A stretch of DNA of 64,000 nucleotides from Streptomyces sp. NBC_01232 (GTDB lineage: Bacteria > Actinomycetota > Actinomycetes > Streptomycetales > Streptomycetaceae): assembly GCF_035989885.1 (NCBI RefSeq), contig NZ_CP108518.1:7431001-7495000 (forward strand), written 5' to 3'. The position numbers and the translations under genes were made by a program. Below the pieces are notes generated by a model. It did not search any database, was not told the origin of the DNA, and worked only from the letters and a program-made list of their open reading frames with translations. This document shows positions 8,185 to 17,792 of the stretch, piece after piece. Each line of letters begins with the position of its first letter. The first letter of the stretch is position 1.

Positions 8185-9354
8185 ATGACCGACGCTTCGG
8201 ATGCCGGAGCCGCCCTCGACCACCAGGACGAGGCGGTTCTCGACCGCGACGGTCTGGCCGCGCTCGTGCGCGTCCTGAAGGCGCGCGGCCGCACGGTGAT
8301 CGGTCCGACCGTGCGCGACGGCGCGATCGTCCTCGACGAGCTGGAATCCGCCGATGCGCTTCCCTACGGATGGGGGGTCGAGCTGGAGGCGGGGCGGTAC
8401 CGGCTCCGCCGCCGCGAGGACGGGGCCGTGTTCGCGCACAGCGCGGGACCCCAGTCGTGGAAGTCGTTCCTGCATCCGGAGCGCGTCCGCCAGTGGTCCG
8501 CGGACCGCGGCCCGGACGGTGCGCCGGTCGTCCGGGAGGAGGAGCAGGAGAGCATTTCATACGCGTTCCTCGGCGTGCGGCCCTGCGATCTGCGTGCCAT
8601 TCAGATCCTGGACCGGGTGATGAGCGGGGGCAGGTACCGGGACCCCACCTACCTCTCCCGGCGGACGGGCGCCTTCCTGATCGCGGCCGAGTGCACCGAG
8701 CCGGGTGCCACCTGCTTCTGCGTCTCGATGGGGAGCGGGCCGGCCGCCGACGCCGGCTACGACCTCGCCCTCACCGAGGTCGTGGACGATGACGGCCACC
8801 GCTTCCTGTGCCGGAGCGGGAGCGAGGAGGGAGCCGCGGTCCTCGCGGAACTGCCGGGCCGGAGCGCCGATGACCTCACCAGAACAGCGGCGGCCCAAGC
8901 CGTGAGCGCCGCCGCCGAACGCATGGGCCGCTCCATGCCGCCGGTGGACCTGCGCACGCTGATGCGGGACAACCTGGAAGCGGATCGCTGGGACGACGTC
9001 ACCGCCCGGTGCCTCAGCTGCGGAAACTGCACCATGGTCTGCCCCACCTGCTTCTGCACCACCACGGAGGACGTCACCGACCTGACCGGCGATCACGCCG
9101 AGCGCTGGCGCCTCTGGGACTCCTGCTACGACCTGGACTTCTCGCTCCTCCACGGCGGCCCGGTCCGGTCCACCCCGCGCAGCCGCTACCGCCAGTGGCT
9201 CACGCACAAGCTGGGTACCTGGCACGACCAGTTCGACAGTTCCGGTTGTGTCGGATGCGGCCGGTGCATCGTCTGGTGTCCCACGGGAATCGACCTCACC
9301 GAGGAAGCCCACGCCCTGCACCAAGAGGCCACGCAGCGGGAGAGCACGCCGTGA
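8185..9354 (+). CDS. hydB: Group 3b [NiFe] hydrogenase beta subunit (4Fe-4S)
   Basis: A 389-residue iron-sulfur subunit of a sulfhydrogenase-type bidirectional hydrogenase, carrying electrons between the NAD(P)H module and the catalytic dimer. The start ATG 8185 follows GAGAGG by 6 bases. The N-terminal two thirds are the HydB-type domain (VRPCDLRAIQILDRV is characteristic), and the C-terminal third has two ferredoxin-like clusters: CLSCGNCTMVCPTCFC from residue 276 and CVGCGRCIVWCPTGID from residue 355. Its stop overlaps the next start (GTGA). Order beta, cNMP protein, gamma, delta, alpha follows. Confidence 0.92.
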   Translation: MTDASDAGAALDHQDEAVLDRDGLAALVRVLKARGRTVIGPTVRDGAIVLDELESADALPYGWGVELEAGRYRLRRREDGAVFAHSAGPQSWKSFLHPERVRQWSADRGPDGAPVVREEEQESISYAFLGVRPCDLRAIQILDRVMSGGRYRDPTYLSRRTGAFLIAAECTEPGATCFCVSMGSGPAADAGYDLALTEVVDDDGHRFLCRSGSEEGAAVLAELPGRSADDLTRTAAAQAVSAAAERMGRSMPPVDLRTLMRDNLEADRWDDVTARCLSCGNCTMVCPTCFCTTTEDVTDLTGDHAERWRLWDSCYDLDFSLLHGGPVRSTPRSRYRQWLTHKLGTWHDQFDSSGCVGCGRCIVWCPTGIDLTEEAHALHQEATQRESTP

Positions 9355-9836
9355 CCTCGCATCCGGTTGGGTCTCCCGGTGAGGGGGTGTTCGCCGCTCT
9401 GACGGCGGAGCACCGCGGGAAGCTGATGGCCCTCGCCCGTGAAGTCGCCCTTCCGGGCGGCACGCGGATCTTCGAGGAGGGGGAGAAGGCCGACCGTTTC
9501 TGGGTCATCCGCTCGGGCACGGTCGCGCTCGATGTCCACATGCCCGGCCGGGGGCGAGCGGTCGTCGAGACCATCGGTGCGGGCAGTCTGCTCGGCTGGT
9601 CCTGGCTGTGCCCGCCTCGGCAATGGCACCTCGCGGCCGAGACCCGGGACCCCGTCCGCGCCTGGGAATTCGATGCCGCGGCCGTCCATGACCTGTGCGC
9701 CGAGGACACGGCGCTGGGCCTGTCGCTGGTCACCGCCGTCGCCGAGACCATCGGCGACCGGCTTCGAGCCACCCGCACCCGGCTGCTCGACCTGTACGGA
9801 CCGCCGGGACCGCAGGGGAGCTGGCCGGTGCCATGA
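9351..9836 (+). CDS. Cyclic nucleotide-binding-fold protein inside the hydrogenase operon
   Basis: A 161-residue cNMP-binding-fold protein with a GTG start overlapping the beta-subunit stop and its own stop overlapping the gamma-subunit ATG, so it is translationally locked into the operon. Motifs include FEEGEKADRFWVIRSGTVAL and LLGWSWLCPPRQW; the C-terminal helix ends RLLDLYGPPG. It has no HTH. It is paralogous to the gene at 5179-5643. A ligand-responsive adaptor or assembly role for the hydrogenase is inference; from memory similar genes occur in mycobacterial hyh operons. Confidence 0.85.
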   Translation: MTSHPVGSPGEGVFAALTAEHRGKLMALAREVALPGGTRIFEEGEKADRFWVIRSGTVALDVHMPGRGRAVVETIGAGSLLGWSWLCPPRQWHLAAETRDPVRAWEFDAAAVHDLCAEDTALGLSLVTAVAETIGDRLRATRTRLLDLYGPPGPQGSWPVP

Positions 9837-10639
9837 CGCTCACTCCCCGTTCCTATCGCGTGGTGGACCGCCGCGACGAGACGCACGACACGGTCACGCT
9901 CGTACTGGAGCCTGCCGCGAATGCTGTGAAGCCCTTCGCACCCGGCCAGTTCGCGATGCTGTACGCGTTCGGTGTCGGCGAGATCCCGGTGTCCGTGTCC
10001 CGGCTCGCGGACGGGCACCGGCTGACGCACACGGTCCGGGCCGTCGGGGCCGTCTCCCGCGCGCTGTGCGGCCTGCGGACCGGCGGGTGGGTCGGCGTGC
10101 GCGGCCCCTTCGGCACTGCCTGGGACTCGGCCGCCGCTCACGGCAACGACCTGCTCGTCATCGCCGGAGGCATCGGGCTCGCCCCGCTCCGTCCCCTCGT
10201 CGACGCCGTTCTGGCCGAGCCGCACGCGTTCGGGCGGCTGAACGTCCTTGCCGGTTCCCGAACACCTGCCGATCTGCTCTACCAGGACGAGTTTCCCGCC
10301 TGGGAAAAGCCGTTCGCCGCCGTCACGGTCGACCGGCCTGCCAACGGCTGGACCGGCCGAGTCGGAGTCGTCACCACGCTGCTCCGCGAGGCCCGGTTCA
10401 CACCCTCGGACACGGTGGCCTTCGTCTGCGGGCCCGAGGTGATGATGCGCGCGACCGCACGCGCGCTGATCCACCAAGGGGTACGTCCCGACCGCATCCG
10501 GGTCTCCCTCGAACGCAACATGCGCTGCGCCACCGGCCACTGCGGACACTGCCAGCTCGGCCCCCTCCTTCTCTGCCGCGACGGCCCGGTCGTCGGCTAC
10601 GACCAGGCCGAGCCCCTGCTCACCGTCCGGGAACTGTGA
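9833..10639 (+). CDS. hydG: Group 3b [NiFe] hydrogenase gamma subunit (FAD/NAD(P)-binding)
   Basis: A 268-residue flavoprotein that exchanges electrons with NAD(P)H. The N-terminal FAD-binding barrel (about 1-95) is followed by a nucleotide domain with [20 protein letters not shown], and a C-terminal 2Fe-2S site with Cys232, Cys237, Cys240 and Cys248 ([14 protein letters not shown]). This is the dihydroorotate-dehydrogenase electron-transfer/sulfhydrogenase gamma layout. The ATG overlaps the preceding stop, and the delta subunit begins one base after its stop. Confidence 0.92.
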   Translation: MTLTPRSYRVVDRRDETHDTVTLVLEPAANAVKPFAPGQFAMLYAFGVGEIPVSVSRLADGHRLTHTVRAVGAVSRALCGLRTGGWVGVRGPFGTAWDSAAAHGNDLLVIAGGIGLAPLRPLVDAVLAEPHAFGRLNVLAGSRTPADLLYQDEFPAWEKPFAAVTVDRPANGWTGRVGVVTTLLREARFTPSDTVAFVCGPEVMMRATARALIHQGVRPDRIRVSLERNMRCATGHCGHCQLGPLLLCRDGPVVGYDQAEPLLTVREL

Positions 10640-10640
10640 G

Positions 10641-11459
10641 ATGAGCACCCCCACCCCACCCCAGCCCCCTGCCCGCCCCCGCCTCGGCGTGTTCAAATTC
10701 GCCTCCTGCGACGGCTGCCAGCTCACCCTCCTCGACTGCGAGGACGAACTGCTCGGCATCGCCGCCGAACTGGAGATCGCCCATTTCCTGGAGGCGTCCA
10801 GCGAAGCCGCGCCCGGACCGTACGACCTCGTGCTCGTCGAAGGCTCGGTCAGCACACCCGAGCACGTGGAGCGCATCCGGCGCATCCGCGCCGATGCCCG
10901 CCACCTCGTCACCATCGGGGCCTGCGCCACGGCCGGCGGCGTGCAGGCGCTGCGCAACTACGCAGATGTCGAGGGGTACCTGGCGACCGTCTACGCCCGC
11001 CCCGACTACATCGAGACCCTCGCGACCTCCACACCGGTCTCGGCCCACGTACCCGTCGACTTCGAACTGCGCGGCTGTCCCATCGACCGCGGTCAGCTCG
11101 TGGAGGTCATCACCGCGTTCCTCGCCGGACGCAAGCCCGCCATCCCGAACCACAGCGTCTGCTTCGCCTGCAAACGGCGCGGCAACGTCTGCGTCACCGT
11201 CGCCCACGGCACTCCATGCCTCGGCCCCGTCACCCACGCGGGCTGCGGGGCCCTGTGCCCGACCTACGGGCGTGGCTGCTACGGCTGCTTCGGGCCGGCC
11301 GGAACCACGAACCTTCCCGCGCTGGTCCCGCTCATGCAGCGTGACGGGATGAGCGAGGAGGACATCGGCAGGTTCCTGCACACCTTCAACGTGACCGCCT
11401 TCACCGCCGTGGAGGAGCAAGGACAGCCCGGCGTGACCGACGTTGAAGGACCCGGATGA
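10641..11459 (+). CDS. hydD: Group 3b [NiFe] hydrogenase small (delta) subunit
   Basis: A 272-residue small subunit, the electron-relay half of the catalytic dimer. The proximal cluster motif is Cys23-x2-Cys26 in [19 protein letters not shown], followed by [13 protein letters not shown] and a Cys-rich segment with [27 protein letters not shown] and [10 protein letters not shown]. No Tat signal is present, as expected for a cytoplasmic group 3 enzyme. The stop overlaps the large-subunit start (ATGA). Confidence 0.93.
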   Translation: MSTPTPPQPPARPRLGVFKFASCDGCQLTLLDCEDELLGIAAELEIAHFLEASSEAAPGPYDLVLVEGSVSTPEHVERIRRIRADARHLVTIGACATAGGVQALRNYADVEGYLATVYARPDYIETLATSTPVSAHVPVDFELRGCPIDRGQLVEVITAFLAGRKPAIPNHSVCFACKRRGNVCVTVAHGTPCLGPVTHAGCGALCPTYGRGCYGCFGPAGTTNLPALVPLMQRDGMSEEDIGRFLHTFNVTAFTAVEEQGQPGVTDVEGPG

Positions 11460-12820
11460 GCGATCCCACGCCCCGATACCAGGAGCTGCGCATCCCCTCA
11501 CTCGCCCGTGTCGAGGGTGAGACCGCGCTGCACCTGAGGATCCACGACGGCACGGTCACCGAAGCGCGGCTCGAGATCTACGAGCCGCCGCGGTTCTTCG
11601 AAGCCTTCCTCCGGGGCAGAGCCCACACGGAGCCACCCGACCTCACCTCCCGCATCTGCGGGATCTGCCCCGTCGCCTACCAGATGAGTGCCTGCCGTGC
11701 CATCGAGGACGCGTGCGGCGTTGTCGTCGACGGACAACTGGCCGCCCTGCGCCGCCTGCTGTACTGCGGCGAATGGATCGAGAGCCAGACGCTGCACATC
11801 CACATGCTGCACGCACCGGACTTCCTCGGCGAGGACGACGTGATCGGTCTGTCCCGCTCCCATCCGGAGCACGTCAGGCGCGGACTGCGCTTGAAGCAGA
11901 CCGGTAACGCCGTGGTCGAACTGCTCGGAGGCCGGGCCATCCACCCCGTCAACGTCCGGATCGGCGGCTTCCACCGCGCTCCGACCCGTGCCGAACTCCG
12001 CCACCTGGAAGAACGGCTGCGCACCGCCCTCGACGATGCCTGGGACACGGTGCGCTGGGTCGCCGGCTTCGAATTCCCGGATGCCGCGTGCGAGGCCGAC
12101 CTACTAGCCCTCGCCGAGACGGGCACCTACGCCATCGAGTCCGGAATCCCCACCGTGCTCCCCTGCGACGCGACGCTCCCGCCGTACAGTTTTCCCCTGC
12201 GGGACTTCACCGAGCACGTGGCCGAGGAGCAGGTCTCCCACTCCACCGCCCTCCACTCCCGGCTGGACAGCCGCAGGCACCTCACCGGCTCCCTCGCCCG
12301 CTGGGCCGTCAGCGGCCACCTGCTGTCCCCGCTGGCCCTGCAAGCGGCACGGGAGGCCGGACTGGGTGACCCCCCGTCGCGAGCGGGTGCCGGGCGGGGA
12401 GAGGTCTGCCGGAACCCGTACCGAAGCATCCTCGTCCGGGCGGTGGAAGTTCTGTACGCGGTGGAGGAGGCCCTGAGGATCATCGCGGAGTACGAACGTC
12501 CGGCCCGCCCGTGCGTGGAGGTGCCGGCCCGGGCCGGCACCGGCCACGGTGCCACGGAGGCGCCTCGCGGCCTGCTCTACCACCGCTACGCGTTCGACGA
12601 CGGGGGGCGTGTCACGGACGCCCGCATCGTGCCACCGACCGCCCAGAACCAGGGCGCCATCGAGGAGGACCTGCGTCGGCTGGTCCAAGCCGGCCTCGAT
12701 CGGGGCGAGGGCTCCGAGGCCGAGCTCACCCGGCTGTGCGAGCGAGCCGTCCGCAACCACGACCCGTGCATCTCGTGTTCGGCCCACTTCCTGGAACTGG
12801 ACATCGAACGCACCCACTGA
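11456..12820 (+). CDS. hydA: Group 3b [NiFe] hydrogenase large (alpha) subunit
   Basis: A 454-residue catalytic subunit. Nickel ligands are Cys68 and Cys71 in [16 protein letters not shown] and Cys438 and Cys441 in [15 protein letters not shown]. His444 is the expected cleavage point, leaving a 10-residue C-terminal peptide, consistent with the maturation protease at 7606. The middle part has [20 protein letters not shown], typical of the family. It would reversibly couple H2 to NAD(P)H in the cytoplasm. All four ligands are intact, so the enzyme looks functional. Confidence 0.95.
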   Translation: MSDPTPRYQELRIPSLARVEGETALHLRIHDGTVTEARLEIYEPPRFFEAFLRGRAHTEPPDLTSRICGICPVAYQMSACRAIEDACGVVVDGQLAALRRLLYCGEWIESQTLHIHMLHAPDFLGEDDVIGLSRSHPEHVRRGLRLKQTGNAVVELLGGRAIHPVNVRIGGFHRAPTRAELRHLEERLRTALDDAWDTVRWVAGFEFPDAACEADLLALAETGTYAIESGIPTVLPCDATLPPYSFPLRDFTEHVAEEQVSHSTALHSRLDSRRHLTGSLARWAVSGHLLSPLALQAAREAGLGDPPSRAGAGRGEVCRNPYRSILVRAVEVLYAVEEALRIIAEYERPARPCVEVPARAGTGHGATEAPRGLLYHRYAFDDGGRVTDARIVPPTAQNQGAIEEDLRRLVQAGLDRGEGSEAELTRLCERAVRNHDPCISCSAHFLELDIERTH

Positions 12821-13050
12821 TCACGCCCTGGAAGGACGGCCTCCTGCGCGCTGCGGGGAGGCTTAAGGTGCTCCTCGGATGACATGAGGCCGTAGCTCGG
12901 CGCGTTGGCACAGGCGCTTCATCGAGTACCGCTTACGGTCACTTGCACGGCTACCGGCGAAACAGGAGACGACAGGGCTCCGGCCGACCGGACACCGGAC
13001 ACCGGACACCTCACCGCCCTTCCAGTCACCTACCTGACGGAGCAGCCGGC

Positions 13051-13926
13051 ATGGAGCCAGTCGTCACTGTGGGCCTCGACGGCTCACCCGAGAGCCTCGC
13101 CGCCGCCCGTTGGGCCGCTGACGAAGCCGACCGCCGCAAACTCACCCTGCGACTGCTGCACGCGTGGCCCCTGCTGGCTCCGGAACCGACCCACCTCCCC
13201 TCCGAGATGGATCAGAACTACTGGGCGAAGCGGATCGTGCACCACGCGAAGGCGGAGCTCCAGGCGCGCCACCCCGGCCTGACCATCGTCGGAAACCTGG
13301 TCGCCGAGGATGCGCAGGAGGCGCTGCTGAAAGCGTCGGCGGAGTCCGAGATGACCGTGCTCGGCTCGCGGGGGATGGAGCCCGTCGAGAGCTATTTCCT
13401 GGGTGACATCAGCATGCCCGTCGTGGCACGGGCCGAGCGGCCGGTGGTCCTGGTGCGCGCCGGGGCGCGCGAAGAGGGTCCGCCGTCCACTCCAGGTGCC
13501 TCGGGCGGCGTAGTGGTGGCGCTGAAACTGCACGGTCCGTGCGATGACCTGCTCGCGTTCGCCTTCGCCGCCGCCGCGGCACGAGGTGTTTCCCTGCAAG
13601 CCGTCCACGGCCGAAGCATGCCCCTCCACGCTCACGCTCCCTGGGGCACGGACCACGACGTGACCGAAAAGATCAGACAGGACGCGCAGAAGCTCCTGAG
13701 TGACGCTCTCCGCCCCTGGCGCGAGAAGTTCCCGAGCGTGGGGGTAACTCCCGGTATCGGTCTTGAAAGCCCTACCAAGGTCGTGGTCCGGACTGCCAAG
13801 GGCGCAGGGCTCCTGGTCGTCGGCCGACGCAGGCATCGTCCCGTCCTGGCGCCCCCACTGGGGTCCGTGGCCACCGCCGCGATCCATCACGCGCGCTGCC
13901 CCGTCGCCGTCATTCCCCATGACTGA
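13051..13926 (+). CDS. Universal stress protein, tandem USP domains
   Basis: A 291-residue protein of two USP folds (about 1-145 and 150-291). Domain 1 starts VVTVGLDGSPESLAAARWAA. Its ATP motif is imperfect: GSRGMEPVESYFLGD ends in Asp, not Ser/Thr. Domain 2 carries VGRRRHRPVLAPPLGSVATA. ATG 13051 is chosen because the USP fold starts there. The 3' end overlaps the next gene by 8 bases. A USP followed by an APH/ATPase protein is also the order of Rv2005c-Rv2004c in the mycobacterial DevR regulon. The 230 bp upstream hold a short CGGACAC triplet repeat near 12990 and no clear DevR-type box. Confidence 0.92.
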   Translation: MEPVVTVGLDGSPESLAAARWAADEADRRKLTLRLLHAWPLLAPEPTHLPSEMDQNYWAKRIVHHAKAELQARHPGLTIVGNLVAEDAQEALLKASAESEMTVLGSRGMEPVESYFLGDISMPVVARAERPVVLVRAGAREEGPPSTPGASGGVVVALKLHGPCDDLLAFAFAAAAARGVSLQAVHGRSMPLHAHAPWGTDHDVTEKIRQDAQKLLSDALRPWREKFPSVGVTPGIGLESPTKVVVRTAKGAGLLVVGRRRHRPVLAPPLGSVATAAIHHARCPVAVIPHD

Positions 13927-15505
13927 GCCGAGCCACAGCGAGGAGCCGTCGGTGCCTGCGCACCGCACCGACACGTCCGCGCTCCGGACCGGCACCGGCC
14001 TCGATGTTCCGTCACTCCCGCGCGCAGAGGTGTGCGAGACGCACACCGCGGTCCTGTTCTTCGTCGGCGACCGCGCCTACAAGCTGAAGAAGCCGGTCGA
14101 CCTGGGGTTCCTCGACTACACGACCACGGCGGCCCGGCGGATCGTCTGCGAACGGGAAATCGCCCTCAACAGTCGCTTCGCCCCTGATGTCTACCTGGGC
14201 CTGGGTGAGTTCCGCGGACCGGACGCCGACGCGCCCGAGCCGCTCGTGGTGATGCGCCGCATGCCGGCGGAACGCCGCCTGTCCCTGCTCGTGAGCCAAG
14301 GCGCCGATGTCGACGACGCCCTGCGGTCGGTCGCACGCCTCCTCGCCTCCCGCCACGCGGACGCGCCCCGCGGCCCGGACATCGACGAGCAGGGCAGGCG
14401 GGACGCACTGTCCGCACGCTGGGAAGCGAGCTTCACGCAAGTCAGGGGACTGACCGAAGACGGCGGTCTGCTCGACGGGGTGGAGGAGGTGCAGCGCCTG
14501 GTGCGTCGCTATCTTGCAGGCCGCGAGACACTGTTCGACGCCCGTATCGAGCAGGGGCGGGTGGTCGACGGCCACGGCGACCTGCTAGCCCAGGACATCT
14601 TCTGCCTCGACGACGGCCCCCGCGTCCTGGACTGCCTGGAATTCGACGACCGCCTCCGCTACGTCGACGGACTCGACGACGCGGCCTTCCTCGCCATGGA
14701 CCTGGAGCAGACGGGTGCCCCGGAGGCCGCGGCCTTCTTCCTCGCCCAGTACGGCGAGTACTCCGGCGACCCCGCACCGCCATCCCTGTGGCATCACTAC
14801 GTCGCCTACCGCGCGTTCGTCCGGGCCAAGGTGTCCCTGATCCAGGCAGCTCAAGGCACTCCCGGCGCCGAGGCGGCAGCACGGCGCCTGGTCACCACGA
14901 CGCTGCGCCACCTGCGCACCTCCGCCGTCGGCATGACCCTCGTCGGCGGTCTCCCGGGCAGCGGGAAGTCCACGCTCTCCGGCGCACTGGCCGATCGTCT
15001 GGGCGTCACGCTGCTCAGCAGCGACCGCCTGCGCAAGGAGCTGGCAGGCATCCCGGCGGAGGAATCCGCGGCCGCCGGGTACGGCGAAGGGCTGTACACG
15101 CCCGAGTGGACCGCGAGGACGTACACGGCCCTGCTCGACCGGGCGTCCACCCTGCTGTCCCGTGGCGAGTCAGTCGTCCTCGACGCCACCTGGTCCGACG
15201 CGGGACAACGCGAGGCTGCCCTGCGCATGGCCGAACGCACCAGTGCCGACCTGGTGGCCCTGCGCTGCCAGGTTCCGGGTGGGGTGTCGGCCGCACGCCT
15301 GACCACGCGCGCCCCCGGAGCATCCGACGCCACCCCTGAGGTGGCCGAGGCCATGGCAGCCGCGGAGCCTCCGTGGGAGGAGGCCGTCCCCATCGACACC
15401 GGCGGCCTTCTGGAGGCGGCGGTCATCCAGGCGATGGCGGCCGTACGCCCGTACGGCCCCGGCCAGGCCCCGGTCTTCCGCCGCCCTTACATGGAGCCGG
15501 ATTAA
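13919..15505 (+). CDS. Bifunctional aminoglycoside phosphotransferase-like / P-loop kinase-like protein (Rv2004c-like)
   Basis: A 528-residue fusion. The N-terminal part (about 30-310) is an APH-type fold with THTAVLFFVGDRAYKLKKP, catalytic-loop DGHGDLLAQDIFCLDD and DCLEFDDRLRYVDGLDD. The C-terminal part (about 335-510) is an AAA_33-type kinase with P-loop LVGGLPGSGKSTLSGALADR, then LLSSDRLRKELAG and VVLDATWSDAGQREAALRMA. The substrate is unknown; antibiotic resistance should not be assumed. It overlaps the USP gene upstream, and its mycobacterial counterpart Rv2004c belongs to the DevR regulon. Confidence 0.88.
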   Translation: MTEPSHSEEPSVPAHRTDTSALRTGTGLDVPSLPRAEVCETHTAVLFFVGDRAYKLKKPVDLGFLDYTTTAARRIVCEREIALNSRFAPDVYLGLGEFRGPDADAPEPLVVMRRMPAERRLSLLVSQGADVDDALRSVARLLASRHADAPRGPDIDEQGRRDALSARWEASFTQVRGLTEDGGLLDGVEEVQRLVRRYLAGRETLFDARIEQGRVVDGHGDLLAQDIFCLDDGPRVLDCLEFDDRLRYVDGLDDAAFLAMDLEQTGAPEAAAFFLAQYGEYSGDPAPPSLWHHYVAYRAFVRAKVSLIQAAQGTPGAEAAARRLVTTTLRHLRTSAVGMTLVGGLPGSGKSTLSGALADRLGVTLLSSDRLRKELAGIPAEESAAAGYGEGLYTPEWTARTYTALLDRASTLLSRGESVVLDATWSDAGQREAALRMAERTSADLVALRCQVPGGVSAARLTTRAPGASDATPEVAEAMAAAEPPWEEAVPIDTGGLLEAAVIQAMAAVRPYGPGQAPVFRRPYMEPD

Positions 15506-15578
15506 GGAGAAGGGCGACGCCGCGTCCACAGGCGCGCTCCCCGCTACGAATGTCCTGGCGACAGCTCGATCTCCGGTT

Positions 15579-16568
15579 TTATCGGATGTCCAGTACCTCA
15601 GCCACGGGGCGCCGGGGCGTCGCGGGACCTTGCGGTCCGTAGCCGAGCCGGATCACCATTTGGACGTGGGTCATCGCCGAGCCCGGATCGCGCACCGTCC
15701 AGCGGAGCGCGGGCCATTCGAGCGGCTGCGAGGTCATCGACGTGACCAGTCCGTCGGCGGTGGCCTGAAGGAGAACCCGCTGGAGGGCCTGTCCTGCTCG
15801 TAGCCAGTCCTCGGGCCTGTCACCCGAAGTACCCAGCAGCACGATGTGCGGGTTCTGTTCGAAGGTGGCCCACCCGCGCCCCGGAACGCGTTGGGAGCGA
15901 CCGAAGTCGCGCACGACCCCACCGCGGCCGGAGTGCTTCGGACCGAAGGCGTCCACAGGAATTCCGTCAGGACGGGTCTGGCCTTCCGGCATGCCTGCAT
16001 GTGTCCATGCCAGCGTCTCCGCCGTCATCGCGGGATCCATCTCCTCGCGATGCTCTGAGTCGTGAACCAGTCCCAGCACGGTGTCGGTGTGCCAAGCGTC
16101 CGGCACGGCCAGGCGACACCCTTCGAGAAGGGCGGCGGCGCGCAGACCGTCCAACAGCGCTGGAGGGATCTCCTCCTCCGCGAAAGGAAACCGGCTGGTG
16201 TGACGTCGCCGTACGGCTGGGTGGAGAGTTCCGAGATCCTTGTCCGTGGGCCCGGGTTCCCGGAGGTCGGCAGCGGCCAGCAGCCAGGGATCGTCCGGGT
16301 CGGGCAGCAACCGCACGTCTGCGCCCCACCCTGCCGAGGCTGCGGACACCCGTAGGTTGAACAGGGCGGCGGCGCAGCCCAGGTGGAGGGCACGGTGGTC
16401 CGGGTCGGCACGGGGCATGGCACGGCCCGGGTCGCCGAACAGCTCGATGAGCCCGGAGGCCGGTCGGTAGAGGAACTTCCACGGCTGGGCGTTGTGCATG
16501 GACGGAGCCGTGACGGCATCCTCGATGAGCGGAACAATCTCTGCCGGGTTCGGAAGCGGTGCGGTCAT
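15579..16568 (-). CDS. Nitroreductase-family protein, Acg type
   Basis: A 329-residue protein with the Acg-like opening DAVTAPSMHNAQPWKF and a duplicated nitroreductase-like fold. The DevR-regulated Acg, Rv3127 and Rv3131 of M. tuberculosis are the same type and length; Acg is thought to bind flavin without normal catalysis, so the activity here is open. It lies 27 bp downstream of a USP gene on the same strand and would be the second gene of that unit, under the paired boxes at 17536-17571. It converges with the APH/ATPase gene. Confidence 0.88.
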   Translation of the reverse strand: MTAPLPNPAEIVPLIEDAVTAPSMHNAQPWKFLYRPASGLIELFGDPGRAMPRADPDHRALHLGCAAALFNLRVSAASAGWGADVRLLPDPDDPWLLAAADLREPGPTDKDLGTLHPAVRRRHTSRFPFAEEEIPPALLDGLRAAALLEGCRLAVPDAWHTDTVLGLVHDSEHREEMDPAMTAETLAWTHAGMPEGQTRPDGIPVDAFGPKHSGRGGVVRDFGRSQRVPGRGWATFEQNPHIVLLGTSGDRPEDWLRAGQALQRVLLQATADGLVTSMTSQPLEWPALRWTVRDPGSAMTHVQMVIRLGYGPQGPATPRRPVAEVLDIR

Positions 16569-16595
16569 GAGACTTTCCTGCCTGTGCGGTGGGCC

Positions 16596-17471
16596 TCACT
16601 CGTGTGCGATGACGGCGACCGGTGAGACCGCGTGGTGCATCACGGCGTGTGTGATGGGGCCGATGTGAGCGCCGAATGCGGCTTGGCGGATACGGCGGCC
16701 GACGACGACGAGGGCGGCGGTGGAGGCCGCGTCGAGGATCTGAATAGCCGGCTGGCCGATGGTGGCCCGGGAGTCGACCTGCAGCGAAGGGTACTTCTCG
16801 TGCCAGGGGCTGATCATCTCGTCCATCGTGGCGGTGATGCCGTTGGCCATTTCCTGCTGGACCCCCGGGTCGAGAGCCGGTGCGTAGCTGAGGATGGGCG
16901 GTGGAGACCAGCCGTGGATGATCACGAGCGGGCAGTGGCGGTGGGACGCCTCCTCGAAGGCGAAGGCGAGCAGCTTGTCACAGGGCTGGTGGATGTCCAC
17001 GCCGACCACGATGGGCCCGCGGTCGCGGGCACCGTCGGGCGGATTGCCCGCGCGGTCCACTGACCGAACCAATACGACGGGGCGCGGGGCCTCGGCGACG
17101 GTGGCGAAACCGGTGGATCCGACGAGGAACCCGGCGACGCTGCCGAGCGCGCGCGAGCCGAGTACGAGCATGTCGGAGTCCTCGGCGGCGTGCGTGAGCG
17201 CCAGGGCGGGCAGCCCGCTCACTCGGCGCGTGTCGACCTTCAACGACGGATGCACGCGGCGCACGTCTTCGGCGGTGTCGCGGAGGACGGCCTCGGCCCA
17301 CCGCCGACGGTCCTCGGTGGTCGTGACGGGAAGGGGAGGATTCTCCAGCCATTCCTCTGCGTGGACCAGGTCCAGGGAGGCACCGCGGAGCTCGGCTTCA
17401 TGGGCTGCCCAGCGGGCCGCCGCTGCACTTTCCGGGGACCCGTCGAGGCCGACGGTCACTCGGTTCGCCAT
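16596..17471 (-). CDS. Universal stress protein, tandem USP domains
   Basis: A 291-residue protein starting MANRVTVGLDGSPESAAAAR. ATG 17471 is preferred because AAGGAG lies 9 bases upstream; an ATG at 17480 abuts that Shine-Dalgarno. Domain 1 has GSRALGSVAGFLVGST, in which the second Gly of the ATP motif is Ala. Domain 2 has VGRRIRQAAFGAHIGPITHA. It is followed by the nitroreductase gene. Two strong DevR-type boxes lie 65-100 bp upstream, making this one of the best candidates for direct control. Confidence 0.92.
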   Translation of the reverse strand: MANRVTVGLDGSPESAAAARWAAHEAELRGASLDLVHAEEWLENPPLPVTTTEDRRRWAEAVLRDTAEDVRRVHPSLKVDTRRVSGLPALALTHAAEDSDMLVLGSRALGSVAGFLVGSTGFATVAEAPRPVVLVRSVDRAGNPPDGARDRGPIVVGVDIHQPCDKLLAFAFEEASHRHCPLVIIHGWSPPPILSYAPALDPGVQQEMANGITATMDEMISPWHEKYPSLQVDSRATIGQPAIQILDAASTAALVVVGRRIRQAAFGAHIGPITHAVMHHAVSPVAVIAHE

Positions 17472-17535
17472 GGTCTCCATCTCCTTCTTCTTCTCCCGCA
17501 CACTCAAGCCTGACTGCCCGACGGTCTCCTGTTGA

Positions 17536-17571
17536 GGGGCCGGTCGGCCCCTCGTGGGACCGACCGGCCCT
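17536..17571. promoter_or_regulatory. Paired DevR/OsdR-type boxes
   Basis: GGGGCCGGTCGGCCCC (17536-17551, a perfect palindrome) and GGGACCGACCGGCCCT (17556-17571) start exactly 20 bp apart, two helical turns, placing them on one face. The nearest edge is 65 bp from the USP start at 17471. The remainder of this 321-bp gap up to the Hrp1-like gene at 17793 shows no gene. Confidence 0.6.
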
Positions 17572-17792
17572 GTCTGCGGTGGGGTGGACGAGAGGTCTGG
17601 GGCCTTGATCAACCAGTGCGGTCACGTCAGGCGGTGTGCCGGCCGGCCCGGTGTCCGGCAAGGGCTCGGAAGGCCGGGCTGCTGCCTACGGCGCAGAGAA
17701 GCCACGTCCCCATGATCTCGCGTCGACGAGCGCGGTGCTGGGCCCGAGCCCAGACTGGAGAGGGACAGGGATACACATGTGAGCAGGCAGCC

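Noticed and set aside
12961..13010. Possible DevR-type box and a short CGGACAC tandem repeat upstream of the USP at 13051.
   Set aside because: The candidate half-sites do not pair at 4-bp spacing, and three 7-bp units are too few to call a repeat array or CRISPR.
13919..15505. Calling the APH-fold protein an aminoglycoside resistance enzyme.
   Set aside because: The domain is fused to a second kinase and belongs to a family not known for resistance; context points to stress physiology.
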